From Pseudomonas sp. TH10 (GTDB taxonomy: Bacteria; Pseudomonadota; Gammaproteobacteria; Pseudomonadales; Pseudomonadaceae), in assembly GCF_016651255.1 (NCBI RefSeq), contig NZ_JAEKEG010000050.1, forward strand, positions 1 through 64,000: a stretch of 64,000 nt of DNA, read 5' to 3'. Shown in pieces: positions 1 through 9,059 of the stretch (position 1 is its first letter; each line of letters starts with the position of its first letter). Both the position numbers and the translations under genes were made by a program. A model generated the notes under the pieces. It was given only the letters and a program-made list of their open reading frames with translations, did no database searches and was not told the DNA's origin.

Positions 1-817
1 GAAGATCGTGCTCGACTGCGCCCACGGTGCGACCTACAAGGTGGCCCCGAGCGTATTCCGTGAGCTGGGGGCTGAAGTCGTAGTGCTTTCCGCCCAGCCC
101 AACGGCCTGAACATCAATGACAATTGCGGTTCGACCCACATGGGCCAGTTGCAGGCTGCCGTACTGGCCGAGCATGCAGACCTGGGTATCGCCTTTGATG
201 GCGATGGCGATCGGGTATTGATGGTCGATCACACCGGGGCCATCGTTGATGGCGACGAGTTGCTGTACATCATTGCCCGCGACCTGCATGAGCGCGACAA
301 GCTGCAGGGCGGCGTGGTCGGTACCCTGATGAGCAACCTGGGCCTGGAGCTGGCACTGGCTGAGCTGTCGATTCCTTTTGTTCGCGCCAATGTCGGTGAC
401 CGGTATGTGATTGCTGACCTGCTCGAGCGCAACTGGCTGGTGGGTGGCGAAAACTCCGGGCATATCGTGTGCTTCAGCCACACCACTACGGGCGATGCGA
501 TCATTGCGGCGCTGCAAGTGCTGATGGCGCTCAAAACTCGCGCCGAAGGCCTCGCCCAGGCACGCCAGGCGCTGCGCAAGTGCCCTCAGGTGCTGATCAA
601 TGTGCGTTTTGGCGGCGGCGCCAACCCGCTTGAACATCCGGCAGTCAAGGAGGCCAGCCAGCGCGTTACTGACGCCATGGCGGGTCGTGGACGCGTGCTG
701 TTGCGCAAGTCCGGTACCGAGCCGCTGGTGCGTGTCATGGTCGAAGGCGAGGACGAAACACAGGTTCGCGGCTACGCCGAAGAGCTGGCAAAGCTGGTTA
801 CTGAAGTTTCTGCCTGA
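1..817 (+). CDS. glmM: phosphoglucosamine mutase, 3' part
   Basis: Interconverts glucosamine-6-phosphate and glucosamine-1-phosphate in the cytoplasm, on the route to UDP-GlcNAc for peptidoglycan and LPS. The reading frame is open to the left edge, so the N-terminus and the phosphoserine loop lie outside the window; about 270 of the usual ~445 residues remain. Visible are the metal-binding DGDGDR loop (coded near 197-214), the sugar-recognition stretch GGENSGH and the C-terminal phosphate-binding RKSGTEP motif. It lies 66 bp upstream of tpiA on the same strand, the usual Pseudomonas order. The family assignment is firm. Confidence 0.95.
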   Translation, partial: KIVLDCAHGATYKVAPSVFRELGAEVVVLSAQPNGLNINDNCGSTHMGQLQAAVLAEHADLGIAFDGDGDRVLMVDHTGAIVDGDELLYIIARDLHERDKLQGGVVGTLMSNLGLELALAELSIPFVRANVGDRYVIADLLERNWLVGGENSGHIVCFSHTTTGDAIIAALQVLMALKTRAEGLAQARQALRKCPQVLINVRFGGGANPLEHPAVKEASQRVTDAMAGRGRVLLRKSGTEPLVRVMVEGEDETQVRGYAEELAKLVTEVSA

Positions 818-883
818 ATTCGGCTTGCAAGCCATGATTGTGTTGGGTAACATCTGCGCCCACTTTGACCGACGAGGTACAGC

Positions 884-1639
884 ATGCGTCGCCCTATGGT
901 AGCTGGTAACTGGAAGATGCACGGTACCCGCGCCAGCGTCGCTGAGCTGATCAACGGCCTTCGTCATCTGGCCTTGCCAAGCGGTGTTGATGTCGCGGTA
1001 TTCCCGCCTTGCTTGCATATCAATCAAGTGATTGATGGTTTGAAAGGTAAATCGATTTCGGTCGGTGCGCAGAATTCTGCGGTGGAATCCATGCAAGGTG
1101 CATTGACCGGTGAAATTGCACCGAGTCAGTTGGTGGATGCAGGTTGTTCCCTGGTGCTTGTCGGGCACTCCGAACGCCGTCAGATTATGGGCGAGCGAGA
1201 CGGAATGCTGAATCGCAAGTTCGCAGCGGCACAGGCATGTGGCTTGATTCCGGTGTTGTGTGTAGGGGAAACCCTGGAACAGCGCGAAGCCGGGAAAACT
1301 CTTGAGGTTGTCGGGCGTCAGCTGGGCAGCATCATCGAGGAGCTGGGTGTAGGTGCTTTTGCCAATGCAGTCATTGCTTACGAGCCTGTCTGGGCCATTG
1401 GTACCGGACTGACTGCAACGCCGCAACAGGCTCAGGATGTGCATAAAGCCATTCGCGAGCAGTTGACGGCAGAGAATTCTGAAGTCGCACGAGGTGTGCG
1501 GCTTCTATACGGCGGCAGCGTGAAGGCGGCCAATGCGGTCGAACTGTTCGGCATGCCGGATATCGATGGGGGGCTCATTGGTGGAGCTTCCCTGAATGCA
1601 GATGAGTTCGGTGCGATCTGTCGCGCCGCGGGAAACTGA
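884..1639 (+). CDS. tpiA: triosephosphate isomerase
   Basis: Cytoplasmic glycolytic/gluconeogenic enzyme interconverting dihydroxyacetone phosphate and glyceraldehyde-3-phosphate. It has 251 residues, normal for the family. The N-terminal GNWKMHG holds the catalytic Lys11, VGHSERR holds the electrophilic His, [11 protein letters not shown] holds the catalytic Glu, and a C-terminal YGGSV phosphate loop is present. The ATG follows a GAGGTA ribosome-binding site. secG starts 4 bp after the stop, so the two are probably co-transcribed. Confidence 0.97.
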   Translation: MRRPMVAGNWKMHGTRASVAELINGLRHLALPSGVDVAVFPPCLHINQVIDGLKGKSISVGAQNSAVESMQGALTGEIAPSQLVDAGCSLVLVGHSERRQIMGERDGMLNRKFAAAQACGLIPVLCVGETLEQREAGKTLEVVGRQLGSIIEELGVGAFANAVIAYEPVWAIGTGLTATPQQAQDVHKAIREQLTAENSEVARGVRLLYGGSVKAANAVELFGMPDIDGGLIGGASLNADEFGAICRAAGN

Positions 1640-1643
1640 AAAA

Positions 1644-2030
1644 ATGCTGGAAACAGTCGTAGTCGTTTTTCATCTGCTGGGTGCATTGGGCGTAGTTGCT
1701 CTGGTTTTGCTGCAGCAGGGTAAGGGTGCGGACGCTGGCGCGTCTTTCGGAGCAGGTGCTTCAAATACTGTGTTCGGAAGCCAAGGTTCCTCTACCTTTC
1801 TTAGTAAGTTTACTGCTATACTTGCCGCCGGTTTCTTCATAACCAGCTTAGGGTTAGGTTACTTTGCTAAAGAGAAGGCTCATCAGCTGACTCAAGTAGG
1901 TTTGCCAAACCCAGCAGTGTTGGAAGTACCTAAGCAACAACAACCGGCTTCTGATGATGTCCCGGTGCTTCAAGAGCAAAAGTCGGCTACTCCAGCGACT
2001 GACGTACCTCCAGCTCAAGAGCAGAAGTAA
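1644..2030 (+). CDS. secG: SecG subunit of the SecYEG protein translocase
   Basis: Small inner-membrane subunit that assists SecA-driven export through SecYEG. The 128-residue protein has two hydrophobic segments (about residues 3-22 and 52-72) separated by the conserved [20 protein letters not shown] stretch, then a polar Gln/Pro-rich tail. An in-frame codon upstream would overlap tpiA; the ATG at 1644 gives the standard N-terminus MLETVVVV. tRNA-Leu starts 22 bp after the stop, so the tRNA may be processed from a tpiA-secG transcript. Confidence 0.96.
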   Translation: MLETVVVVFHLLGALGVVALVLLQQGKGADAGASFGAGASNTVFGSQGSSTFLSKFTAILAAGFFITSLGLGYFAKEKAHQLTQVGLPNPAVLEVPKQQQPASDDVPVLQEQKSATPATDVPPAQEQK

Positions 2031-2052
2031 GAAGAGTTTCAAATGTAGTTTT

Positions 2053-2138
2053 GCCGAGGTGGTGGAATTGGTAGACACGCAACCTTGAGGTGGTTGTGCC
2101 CATAGGGTGTAGGGGTTCGAGTCCCCTTCTCGGTACCA
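2053..2138 (+). tRNA. tRNA-Leu (GAG)
   Basis: This is an 86-nt class II tRNA with an encoded CCA end. The acceptor arm starts GCCGAGG, the anticodon stem CAACC/GGTTG closes the loop TTGAGGT giving anticodon GAG, there is a long variable arm, and the T loop contains TTCGAGT. It sits directly behind secG and ahead of a strong terminator. Confidence 0.96.
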
Positions 2139-2150
2139 ATTAGTCAGGAG

Positions 2151-2172
2151 AGCCCGCTGTTGCGGGCTTTCT
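2151..2172 (+). terminator. rho-independent terminator after tRNA-Leu
   Basis: Stem AGCCCGC / GCGGGCT with a short TGTT-type loop, followed by TTCTT. It ends the secG-tRNA-Leu transcript just before the promoter of the initiator tRNA. Confidence 0.85.
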
Positions 2173-2190
2173 TGCAGGTGGAAGGTTACA

Positions 2191-2219
2191 TTGACCCTAT
2201 AAGGGATCGGTCGTATACT
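2191..2219 (+). promoter_or_regulatory. sigma-70 promoter of the initiator tRNA
   Basis: TTGACC at 2191-2196 and TATACT at 2214-2219 are separated by exactly 17 bp. The tRNA starts 17 nt after the -10 box, so the tRNA (and possibly rimP-nusA-infB by read-through) can be transcribed independently of secG. Confidence 0.85.
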
Positions 2220-2235
2220 TCCGCCCCAGCTTTGT

Positions 2236-2312
<77 letters not shown>

Positions 2313-2320
2313 GTTTAAGG

Positions 2321-2343
2321 AGCCCCTTTTAAGGGGCTTTTTG
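2321..2343 (+). terminator. rho-independent terminator after tRNA-fMet
   Basis: AGCCCCTT / AAGGGGCT stem followed by TTTTTGTT, 9 nt after the CCA end. Confidence 0.85.
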
Positions 2344-2359
2344 TTAGCTGGACACTTTC

Positions 2360-2410
2360 AACGCCGCTGTTCGACGGCGTTTCAAGGATGGGCGTTATGC
2401 CCATTTTTTT
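2360..2410 (+). promoter_or_regulatory. rimP leader: second hairpin and intrinsic terminator
   Basis: A hairpin AACGCCG / CGGCGTT (2360-2381) is followed by ATGGGC-GTTAT-GCCCAT with seven T residues (2388-2410), ending 42 nt before the rimP start. This is a second complete terminator between the initiator tRNA and an operon that encodes the termination factor NusA. That position suggests an attenuator or antitermination point; this is inference from position. Confidence 0.7.
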
Positions 2411-2451
2411 ATTTTGCATAGCATGCACATATCATGCACTAGGGGGTTCAG

Positions 2452-2910
2452 GTGTCGAGCAAGCTAGAAGAGTTGCAGGCCTTGCTGGCCCCGGTGGTCG
2501 TGGCCCTAGGCTATGAATGCTGGGGTATCGAGTTTTCGGCTCAAGGTCGTCACTCGATGTTGCGCGTTTATATCGATAAAGAGGGTGGCGTGCTGGTGGA
2601 CGATTGCGCCATTGTCAGCCGTCAGATCAGCGGTGTACTGGATGTTGAAGATCCAATCACTGTTGAGTACACCCTCGAAGTTTCCTCGCCTGGCATGGAG
2701 CGCCCACTGTTCACTCTTGAGCAGTTCGCCCAATTTGTCGGTGAACAAGTGAAGATCAAGCTGCGCTCGCCTTTTGAAGGTCGGCGCAATTTTCAGGGCC
2801 TTCTGCGCGGTGTAGAAGAGCAGGATGTCGTGGTGCAGGTAGATGACCATGAGTTCCTGTTGCCGATCGATATGGTCGACAAGGCCAACATTATTCCCAG
2901 TTTTGACTGA
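2452..2910 (+). CDS. rimP: ribosome maturation factor RimP
   Basis: Assists late maturation of the 30S subunit. The 152-residue protein has the two small domains of the family, with the conserved [10 protein letters not shown] stretch at the domain junction and the [13 protein letters not shown] stretch in the second domain. The start is a GTG preceded by AGGGGGTT. It is the first protein gene of the rimP-nusA-infB-rbfA-truB-rpsO-pnp operon; nusA follows 47 bp downstream. Confidence 0.96.
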   Translation: MSSKLEELQALLAPVVVALGYECWGIEFSAQGRHSMLRVYIDKEGGVLVDDCAIVSRQISGVLDVEDPITVEYTLEVSSPGMERPLFTLEQFAQFVGEQVKIKLRSPFEGRRNFQGLLRGVEEQDVVVQVDDHEFLLPIDMVDKANIIPSFD

Positions 2911-2957
2911 GACGCGGATCCCGCGGATCCAATGGCTTGCGAAAGGCGAGGCGTACG

Positions 2958-4439
2958 ATGAGCAAAGAAGTACTGCTGGTTGTTGAGTCGGTATCCAATG
3001 AAAAGGGCGTACCGGCAAGCGTAATTTTTGAAGCGCTGGAGCTGGCTTTGGCCACTGCTACCAAAAAGCGTTTTGAAGACGAAGTTGACCTGCGTGTGGA
3101 AATTAACCGCCACACCGGGGCATACGAAACTTTCCGTCGCTGGACGGTCGTCGAAGAGAATGATCTCGACGATCCGGCCATTGAAACCTGGCCGAGCAAG
3201 GTTGCTGAAACGCATCCTGGCGCCAAGGTCGGCGACGTCGTCGAAGAAAAAATCGAATCCATCGAGTTCGGCCGCATTGCTGCACAGACTGCCAAGCAAG
3301 TCATCGTGCAGAAAGTGCGTGAAGCCGAGCGTGCTCAAGTGGTCGATGCTTATCGCGAGCGCCTGGGAGAAATCATCTCCGGCACCGTGAAAAAAGTCAC
3401 CCGCGACAACGTGATCGTCGACCTGGGCAACAACGCAGAAGCGTTGCTGGCTCGTGAAGACATCATCTCCCGCGAAACTTTCCGGGTTGGCGTGCGTTTG
3501 CGTGCGCTGCTCAAGGAAATCCGCACCGAGAACCGCGGCCCGCAGCTGATCCTGTCGCGTACCGCGCCGGAAATGCTGATCGAGCTGTTCCGCATCGAAG
3601 TGCCGGAAATTGCCGAAGGCCTGATCGAAGTAATGGCTGCGTCCCGCGATCCGGGTTCGCGCGCCAAGATCGCCGTCCGCTCCAAGGACAAACGCATCGA
3701 CCCGCAGGGCGCTTGCATTGGTATGCGCGGTTCGCGCGTCCAGGCAGTGTCGGGCGAGTTGGGCGGTGAGCGTGTTGACATCGTTCTGTGGGACGACAAC
3801 CCGGCTCAGTTCGTGATCAACGCCATGTCCCCGGCTGAGGTTGCGGCAATTATCGTTGACGAAGATGCCCACGCAATGGACATCGCCGTTGGCGCAGACA
3901 ATCTGGCTCAGGCCATCGGTCGCGGTGGTCAGAACGTACGTTTGGCTAGCCAGTTGACTGGCTGGACCCTGAACGTGATGACCGAATCGGACATCCAGGC
4001 TAAGCAGCAAGCAGAAACCGGCGACATCCTGCGCAACTTCATCGACGAGCTGGAAGTCGACGAAGACCTGGCACAGGTGCTGGTAGATGAAGGCTTCACC
4101 AGCCTGGAAGAGATTGCCTACGTACCGTTGGAAGAAATGCTCAACATCGACGGCTTTGACGAAGATACCGTCAACGAGCTTCGCGCTCGTGCCAAGGATC
4201 GTTTGTTGACCAAAGCCATCGCTACTGAGGAAAAGCTGGCAGACGCCCATCCGGCCGAAGACCTGCTCTCGCTTGAGGGTATGGACAAGGATTTGGCGAT
4301 GGAACTGGCGGTGCGCGGCGTAATTACCCGCGAAGACCTGGCCGAGCAGTCTATTGACGACCTGCTCGACATCGACGGCATTGACGATGATCGTGCCGGC
4401 AAGTTGATCATGGCCGCCCGAGCCCACTGGTTCGAGTAA
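2958..4439 (+). CDS. nusA: transcription termination/antitermination factor NusA
   Basis: Binds RNA polymerase and nascent RNA and modulates pausing, termination and antitermination. The 493-residue product shows the N-terminal polymerase-binding domain ([17 protein letters not shown]), an S1 domain ([17 protein letters not shown]), two KH modules ([12 protein letters not shown] and [13 protein letters not shown]) and two acidic C-terminal repeats ([15 protein letters not shown] and [15 protein letters not shown]). The ATG at 2958 gives the family N-terminus and follows GGCGAGG; in-frame upstream starts lack support. Being downstream of two terminators, its level may depend on its own activity, as in E. 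coli. Confidence 0.97.
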   Translation: MSKEVLLVVESVSNEKGVPASVIFEALELALATATKKRFEDEVDLRVEINRHTGAYETFRRWTVVEENDLDDPAIETWPSKVAETHPGAKVGDVVEEKIESIEFGRIAAQTAKQVIVQKVREAERAQVVDAYRERLGEIISGTVKKVTRDNVIVDLGNNAEALLAREDIISRETFRVGVRLRALLKEIRTENRGPQLILSRTAPEMLIELFRIEVPEIAEGLIEVMAASRDPGSRAKIAVRSKDKRIDPQGACIGMRGSRVQAVSGELGGERVDIVLWDDNPAQFVINAMSPAEVAAIIVDEDAHAMDIAVGADNLAQAIGRGGQNVRLASQLTGWTLNVMTESDIQAKQQAETGDILRNFIDELEVDEDLAQVLVDEGFTSLEEIAYVPLEEMLNIDGFDEDTVNELRARAKDRLLTKAIATEEKLADAHPAEDLLSLEGMDKDLAMELAVRGVITREDLAEQSIDDLLDIDGIDDDRAGKLIMAARAHWFE

Positions 4440-4466
4440 TTAGGCGCGGCCTGAGGAGAGAAGTGC

Positions 4467-6998
4467 ATGACGCAAGTCACGGTGAAACAACTGGCCGATG
4501 AGGTCAAAACACCGGTAGAGCGCCTGTTGCAGCAGATGCGTGAGGCAGGTCTGCCGCACACCGCCGCCGAAGAAAATGTGACTGACAGTGAGAAGCAGTC
4601 TCTGCTGACTCACTTGAAAAGCAGCCACAAGGCGAAAGTGGAAGAACCACGCAAGATCACGCTGCAGCGTAAAACCACCAGCACCCTGCGTGTGGCTGGT
4701 AGCAAAAGCATCAGCGTAGAAGTTCGCAAGAAGAAAGTTTTCGTACAGCGTAGCCCGGAAGAAATCGAAGCCGAGCGCAAACGCGAACTGGATGAACGTC
4801 GCGCAGTAGATAATGCTGCTCGTCAGAAGGCTGAAGAAGAAAGCAAGCGTCGCGCCGAAGAAGAAGCGCGTCGCCAGCCTGCTACTGCGCAAACCGCTAC
4901 CAACGACGCAGTCGCGGCTCCTGCTGCGGCCGCCGAACCTGTGCGTGAAAGCGCTCCGGTTGTGGCTGCTGCTCCAGCACCGTCTGCAGACGTTCGTAAC
5001 AAGCAGAACGAACAGCGCCGTCCGGACAAACCACGTGCAGACGATAACAATCGTCGCAGCGGTGGTGGCGATGGCGAGCGCAAGAACGCTCCGCATCGCG
5101 CTTCGGTTAAAGAAAAAGCGCCGGCTCCACGTGTGGCGCCACGCACTACCGACGAAGAAAGCGATGGTTTCCGTCGTGGTGGTCGCGGCAAGGCCAAGCT
5201 GAAGAAGCGCAACGCTCACGGTTTCCAGAGCCCAACCGGCCCTGTCGTGCGTGATGTGCAGATCGGCGAGACCATCACTGTTGGCGATCTCGCCAATCAG
5301 ATGTCGGTCAAGGCTGCTGAAATCATCAAGTTCATGTTCAAACTGGGTACTCCAGCGACCATCAACCAGGTGCTTGATCAGGAAACTGCTCAACTGGTAG
5401 CCGAAGAACTGGGCCACAAAGTGACCCTGGTCAGCGACACCGCCCTGGAAGATTCCCTGGCCGAGTCCCTGAAGTTTGAAGGTGAGTCGTTCTCCCGTGC
5501 TCCAGTCGTGACCGTAATGGGCCACGTTGACCACGGTAAAACTTCCCTGCTCGACTACATCCGTCGTGCCAAGGTTGCTGCTGGCGAAGCCGGTGGTATC
5601 ACCCAGCACATCGGTGCATACCACGTTGAAACCGAACGCGGCATGGTCACCTTCCTCGACACCCCGGGTCACGCCGCGTTTACCGCAATGCGTGCTCGTG
5701 GTGCCAAGGCGACCGACATCGTTATTCTGGTAGTTGCAGCGGACGACGGCGTGATGCCGCAGACCATTGAAGCTGTTCAGCATGCGGTAGCGGCTGGCGT
5801 GCCACTGGTTGTTGCAGTGAACAAAATCGACAAGCCGGGCGCTGATCTCGATCGCATCCGTAGCGAACTGTCGGTTCACGGCGTGACTTCCGAAGAGTGG
5901 GGCGGTGATACGCCGTTCGTACCGGTGTCGGCGAAAGTCGGTACTGGCGTCGACGAGCTGCTTGAAGCCGTTCTGCTGCAAGCTGAAGTTCTCGAACTGA
6001 AAGCGACTCCATCGGCTCCTGGCCGTGGTGTTGTGGTTGAATCGCGTCTCGACAAAGGTCGTGGCCCGGTGGCAACCGTTCTGGTTCAAGACGGTACCCT
6101 GCGCCAAGGCGACATGGTCCTGGTCGGTTCGAACTATGGTCGCGTTCGCGCCATGCTCGACGAGAACGGCAAGCCAATCAAGGAAGCCGGTCCTTCTATC
6201 CCTGTCGAGATTCTCGGCCTGGACGGTACCCCGGACGCTGGCGACGAGATGAGCGTGCTGTCGGACGAGAAGAAAGCCCGTGAAGTGGCTCTGTTCCGTC
6301 AAGGCAAGTTCCGCGAAGTCAAACTGGCTCGCGCTCACGCCGGCAAGCTGGAAAACATCTTCGAGAACATGGGCCAGGCAGAGAAGAAGACGCTTAACAT
6401 CGTCCTCAAATCTGACGTCCGTGGTTCGCTGGAAGCGTTGAACGGCGCCTTGAACGGCCTGGGTAACGACGAAGTGCAAGTGCGTGTTGTCGGTGGCGGT
6501 GTCGGTGGTATCACCGAGTCCGACGCCAACCTGGCACTGGCTTCCAACGCTGTACTGTTCGGCTTCAACGTGCGTGCCGATGCTGGCGCTCGCAAGATCG
6601 TCGAGCAGGAAGGTCTGGATATGCGTTACTACAACGTGATCTACGACATCATCGAAGACGTCAAGAAAGCCCTGACCGGCATGCTCGGCAGCGATGTTCG
6701 CGAGAACATCCTGGGTATCGCCGAAGTGCGTGACGTGTTCCGTTCGCCGAAGTTTGGCGCGATCGCAGGCTGCATGGTGATCGAAGGTGTTGTGCACCGT
6801 AACCGTCCGATCCGTGTACTGCGTGAAGACATCGTTATCTTCGAAGGCGAGCTGGAATCCCTGCGCCGCTTCAAGGATGACGCTTCCGAAGTACGTGCCG
6901 GCATGGAATGCGGTATCGGCGTGAAGAGCTACAACGACGTCAAAGTCGGCGACAAGATCGAAGTCTTCGAGAAGGTTCAGGTTGCTCGCAGCCTCTAA
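4467..6998 (+). CDS. infB: translation initiation factor IF-2
   Basis: GTPase that places fMet-tRNA on the 30S subunit, encoded in the same operon region as that tRNA. The 843-residue protein has an N-terminal IF2_N fold, a long charged Ala/Arg/Glu linker (about residues 100-250), a second IF2_N fold, and the GTPase domain with GHVDHGKT (about 352-359), DTPGHAAF and NKID. IF2 domains 2, 3 and 4 follow. The start follows GAGGAGA. No internal starts were tested, although E. coli makes shorter IF2 forms. Confidence 0.97.
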   Translation: MTQVTVKQLADEVKTPVERLLQQMREAGLPHTAAEENVTDSEKQSLLTHLKSSHKAKVEEPRKITLQRKTTSTLRVAGSKSISVEVRKKKVFVQRSPEEIEAERKRELDERRAVDNAARQKAEEESKRRAEEEARRQPATAQTATNDAVAAPAAAAEPVRESAPVVAAAPAPSADVRNKQNEQRRPDKPRADDNNRRSGGGDGERKNAPHRASVKEKAPAPRVAPRTTDEESDGFRRGGRGKAKLKKRNAHGFQSPTGPVVRDVQIGETITVGDLANQMSVKAAEIIKFMFKLGTPATINQVLDQETAQLVAEELGHKVTLVSDTALEDSLAESLKFEGESFSRAPVVTVMGHVDHGKTSLLDYIRRAKVAAGEAGGITQHIGAYHVETERGMVTFLDTPGHAAFTAMRARGAKATDIVILVVAADDGVMPQTIEAVQHAVAAGVPLVVAVNKIDKPGADLDRIRSELSVHGVTSEEWGGDTPFVPVSAKVGTGVDELLEAVLLQAEVLELKATPSAPGRGVVVESRLDKGRGPVATVLVQDGTLRQGDMVLVGSNYGRVRAMLDENGKPIKEAGPSIPVEILGLDGTPDAGDEMSVLSDEKKAREVALFRQGKFREVKLARAHAGKLENIFENMGQAEKKTLNIVLKSDVRGSLEALNGALNGLGNDEVQVRVVGGGVGGITESDANLALASNAVLFGFNVRADAGARKIVEQEGLDMRYYNVIYDIIEDVKKALTGMLGSDVRENILGIAEVRDVFRSPKFGAIAGCMVIEGVVHRNRPIRVLREDIVIFEGELESLRRFKDDASEVRAGMECGIGVKSYNDVKVGDKIEVFEKVQVARSL

Positions 6999-7069
6999 CT
7001 CGCGCACTTCAGGAGCCGTGATGGTCGGCCGCACTCAAGGGTGTGGCGCATCACAAGGACTCTAAACGC

Positions 7070-7103
7070 AACGCCCGGTCTGGCTTTTGTCAGGCCGGGC
7101 GTT
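7070..7103 (+). terminator. infB-rbfA intergenic hairpin
   Basis: AACGCCCGG / CCGGGCGTT, a 9-bp stem with a 16-nt loop, followed only by TTGCC. The weak T tract makes partial termination or an mRNA-processing role more likely than a full stop, because rbfA and truB have no obvious promoter of their own. Confidence 0.55.
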
Positions 7104-7158
7104 TGCCGCTTTCAGACCTTGCGGGTTTCACCGTGGGGCAGTAACAGGTAACAAAATC

Positions 7159-7557
7159 ATGGCAAAAGAATACAGCCGTACCCAACGTATCGGCGATCAG
7201 ATGCAGCGCGAGCTGGCCCAACTGATCCGTCGCGAAGTCAAAGATCCGCGCGTAGGCCTGGTCACCATTACCGCTGTGGAAGTCAGCCGTGACGTCGGTC
7301 ACGCGAAAATTTTCATCACCGTGATGGGCCAGGACAACGCTGAAGACATCGCGCAAAGCATCAAGGTGCTGAATGCCGCCGCAGGTTTCCTGCGTATGCA
7401 ATTGGCTCGCGAGATGAAGCTGCGCAGCGTCCCGCAATTGCACTTCCACTACGACGAATCCGTCGTGCGTGGTGCGCACCTGTCGGCCCTGATCGAGCGC
7501 GCCGTGGCTGAAGACAATCAGCACCCGGCGGCTGAACCTGAAGACACCAAGGAGTAA
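7159..7557 (+). CDS. rbfA: 30S ribosome-binding factor RbfA
   Basis: Cold-shock-linked factor for 16S rRNA 5'-end maturation. It has 132 residues and a single KH-type domain; the family stretches [28 protein letters not shown] and [14 protein letters not shown] are visible. The ATG at 7159 gives the usual [11 protein letters not shown] start, whereas a longer in-frame reading from 7087 runs through the intergenic hairpin. truB begins 4 bp after the stop. Confidence 0.96.
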   Translation: MAKEYSRTQRIGDQMQRELAQLIRREVKDPRVGLVTITAVEVSRDVGHAKIFITVMGQDNAEDIAQSIKVLNAAAGFLRMQLAREMKLRSVPQLHFHYDESVVRGAHLSALIERAVAEDNQHPAAEPEDTKE

Positions 7558-7561
7558 TTCG

Positions 7562-8479
7562 GTGGCTCAGGTCAAACGTATCCGTCGTAACGTCAGTGGC
7601 ATCATCCTGCTCGACAAGCCGTTGGGTTTCACCTCCAACGCCGCGTTGCAGAAGGTTCGCTGGCTGCTCAATGCCGAAAAAGCCGGGCACACCGGTAGCC
7701 TCGACCCATTGGCCACCGGCGTTCTGCCGTTGTGCTTCGGCGAAGCAACCAAGTTCTCGCAATACCTGCTCGATTCCGACAAAGGTTATGAAACCCTGGC
7801 GCAACTGGGCAAGACCACCACCACGGCAGACGCCGAAGGTGAGGTTTTGCAGGAGCGCCCGGTGACCGTTGGTCGCGTCGATATCGAAGCGGCTTTGCCA
7901 AAATTCCGTGGGCAAATCAGTCAGATACCGCCTATGTACTCGGCGCTCAAGCGTGACGGGCAGCCGCTGTACAAGCTGGCTCGTGCAGGCGAAGTAGTGG
8001 AGCGTGAACCGCGTTCTGTTACTATTGCGCGCTTGGAATTGCTGGCCTTCGAAGGCGATACTGCGCGACTTGCGGTGGATTGCAGCAAGGGCACCTATAT
8101 TCGCACCCTGGTGGAGGATATCGGTGAGCAACTCGGTTGTGGTGCGTACGTCGCAGAATTGCGCCGTACCCAGGCCGGGCCTTTCACCTTGGCGCAGACG
8201 GTTACCCTCGAAGAGCTGGAAGCGGTACATGCCGAAGGCGGCAACGAAGCGGTCGACCGTTTCCTGATGCCATCGGACAGCGGTCTGCTGGATTGGCCGC
8301 TGCTGCACTTCTCCGAAGCTAGCGCGTTCTACTGGCTCAACGGCCAGCCGGTACGTGCTCCGGACGCGCCGAAGTTCGGCATGGTACGGGTACAGGATCA
8401 CAATGGTCGCTTCATCGGTATCGGTGAAGTGAGCGAAGACGGGCGCATCGCGCCACGTCGCTTGATTCGGTCAGAATGA
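7562..8479 (+). CDS. truB: tRNA pseudouridine(55) synthase
   Basis: Converts U55 in the T loop of tRNAs to pseudouridine. The 305-residue protein carries the catalytic motif [12 protein letters not shown] with Asp48, the KGTYIRTL stretch near residue 180, and a C-terminal PUA-like region. The start is a GTG with GGAG 8 nt upstream, inside the end of rbfA. It is translationally close to rbfA and 117 bp ahead of rpsO. Confidence 0.97.
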   Translation: MAQVKRIRRNVSGIILLDKPLGFTSNAALQKVRWLLNAEKAGHTGSLDPLATGVLPLCFGEATKFSQYLLDSDKGYETLAQLGKTTTTADAEGEVLQERPVTVGRVDIEAALPKFRGQISQIPPMYSALKRDGQPLYKLARAGEVVEREPRSVTIARLELLAFEGDTARLAVDCSKGTYIRTLVEDIGEQLGCGAYVAELRRTQAGPFTLAQTVTLEELEAVHAEGGNEAVDRFLMPSDSGLLDWPLLHFSEASAFYWLNGQPVRAPDAPKFGMVRVQDHNGRFIGIGEVSEDGRIAPRRLIRSE

Positions 8480-8529
8480 CCGGACGAGTGTGGCTGTTAA
8501 CAGGCACGGTCACGACTCATTTATAGATA

Positions 8530-8573
8530 CAGGGATTTGTCCCTGGCCTGTTGAAGCTGTTTCCCTGAAACAG
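8530..8573 (+). promoter_or_regulatory. paired hairpins in the rpsO leader
   Basis: Two hairpins lie directly ahead of rpsO: CAGGGA-TTTG-TCCCTG (8530-8545) and CTGTTTC-CCT-GAAACAG (8557-8573). The second ends 23 nt before the ATG, close to the AAAAGGA ribosome-binding site. S15 represses its own translation through leader structure in E. coli; a similar role here is inferred only from position. Confidence 0.5.
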
Positions 8574-8596
8574 TTTCCTGATAAAAGGATTGCCTC

Positions 8597-8866
8597 ATGG
8601 CTCTCGACGTTCAAGAAAAAGCTCAAATCGTTGCTGACTACCAGCAAGCTGTTGGTGACACTGGTTCGCCAGAAGTGCAAGTTGCACTGCTGACCCACAA
8701 CATCAACAAACTGCAAGGTCACTTCAAGGCCAACGGTAAAGATCACCACTCCCGTCGTGGTCTGATCCGCATGGTAAACCAGCGCCGCAAGCTGCTGGAC
8801 TACCTGAAAGGCAAGGATCTGGGTCGTTATCAGACTCTGATCGGTCGCCTGGGTCTGCGTCGCTAA
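8597..8866 (+). CDS. rpsO: 30S ribosomal protein S15
   Basis: Primary 16S rRNA-binding protein of the platform of the small subunit. It has the standard 89 residues and all family signatures ([44 protein letters not shown]). It is followed by a 193-bp leader and pnp, the classical rpsO-pnp pair. Confidence 0.98.
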   Translation: MALDVQEKAQIVADYQQAVGDTGSPEVQVALLTHNINKLQGHFKANGKDHHSRRGLIRMVNQRRKLLDYLKGKDLGRYQTLIGRLGLRR

Positions 8867-8900
8867 TCAGCGATTGCGCTATGAGGTTGGTGGTCTGTCA

Positions 8901-8926
8901 GGCGTCAGCGGTTTACCGCTGGCGCC
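8901..8926 (+). promoter_or_regulatory. 11-bp stem-loop in the rpsO-pnp spacer
   Basis: GGCGTCAGCGG-TTTA-CCGCTGGCGCC pairs over 11 bp (one G-T) with a 4-nt loop and no T tract, 134 nt before pnp. In E. coli an RNase III-cut stem in this position starts PNPase autoregulation; this is a candidate equivalent. Confidence 0.55.
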
Positions 8927-9059
8927 TTGCAGGCTCCCAGCCTCAAGTTTTATCTGGATACACGTTTTACCCTGGACAGGCGTTGGGCCGATTCCCGACA
9001 TTGCCCAAGAATTCGCAAGAAACCAGTTCCCCCAAGAGCCACAAAGAAGGTAGGACACC

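Noticed and set aside
4440-7034. 864-codon open frame on the minus strand opposite infB
   Set aside because: It is the antisense shadow of a highly expressed GC-rich gene; its product is low-complexity (His/Asp/Val rich) and matches no family.
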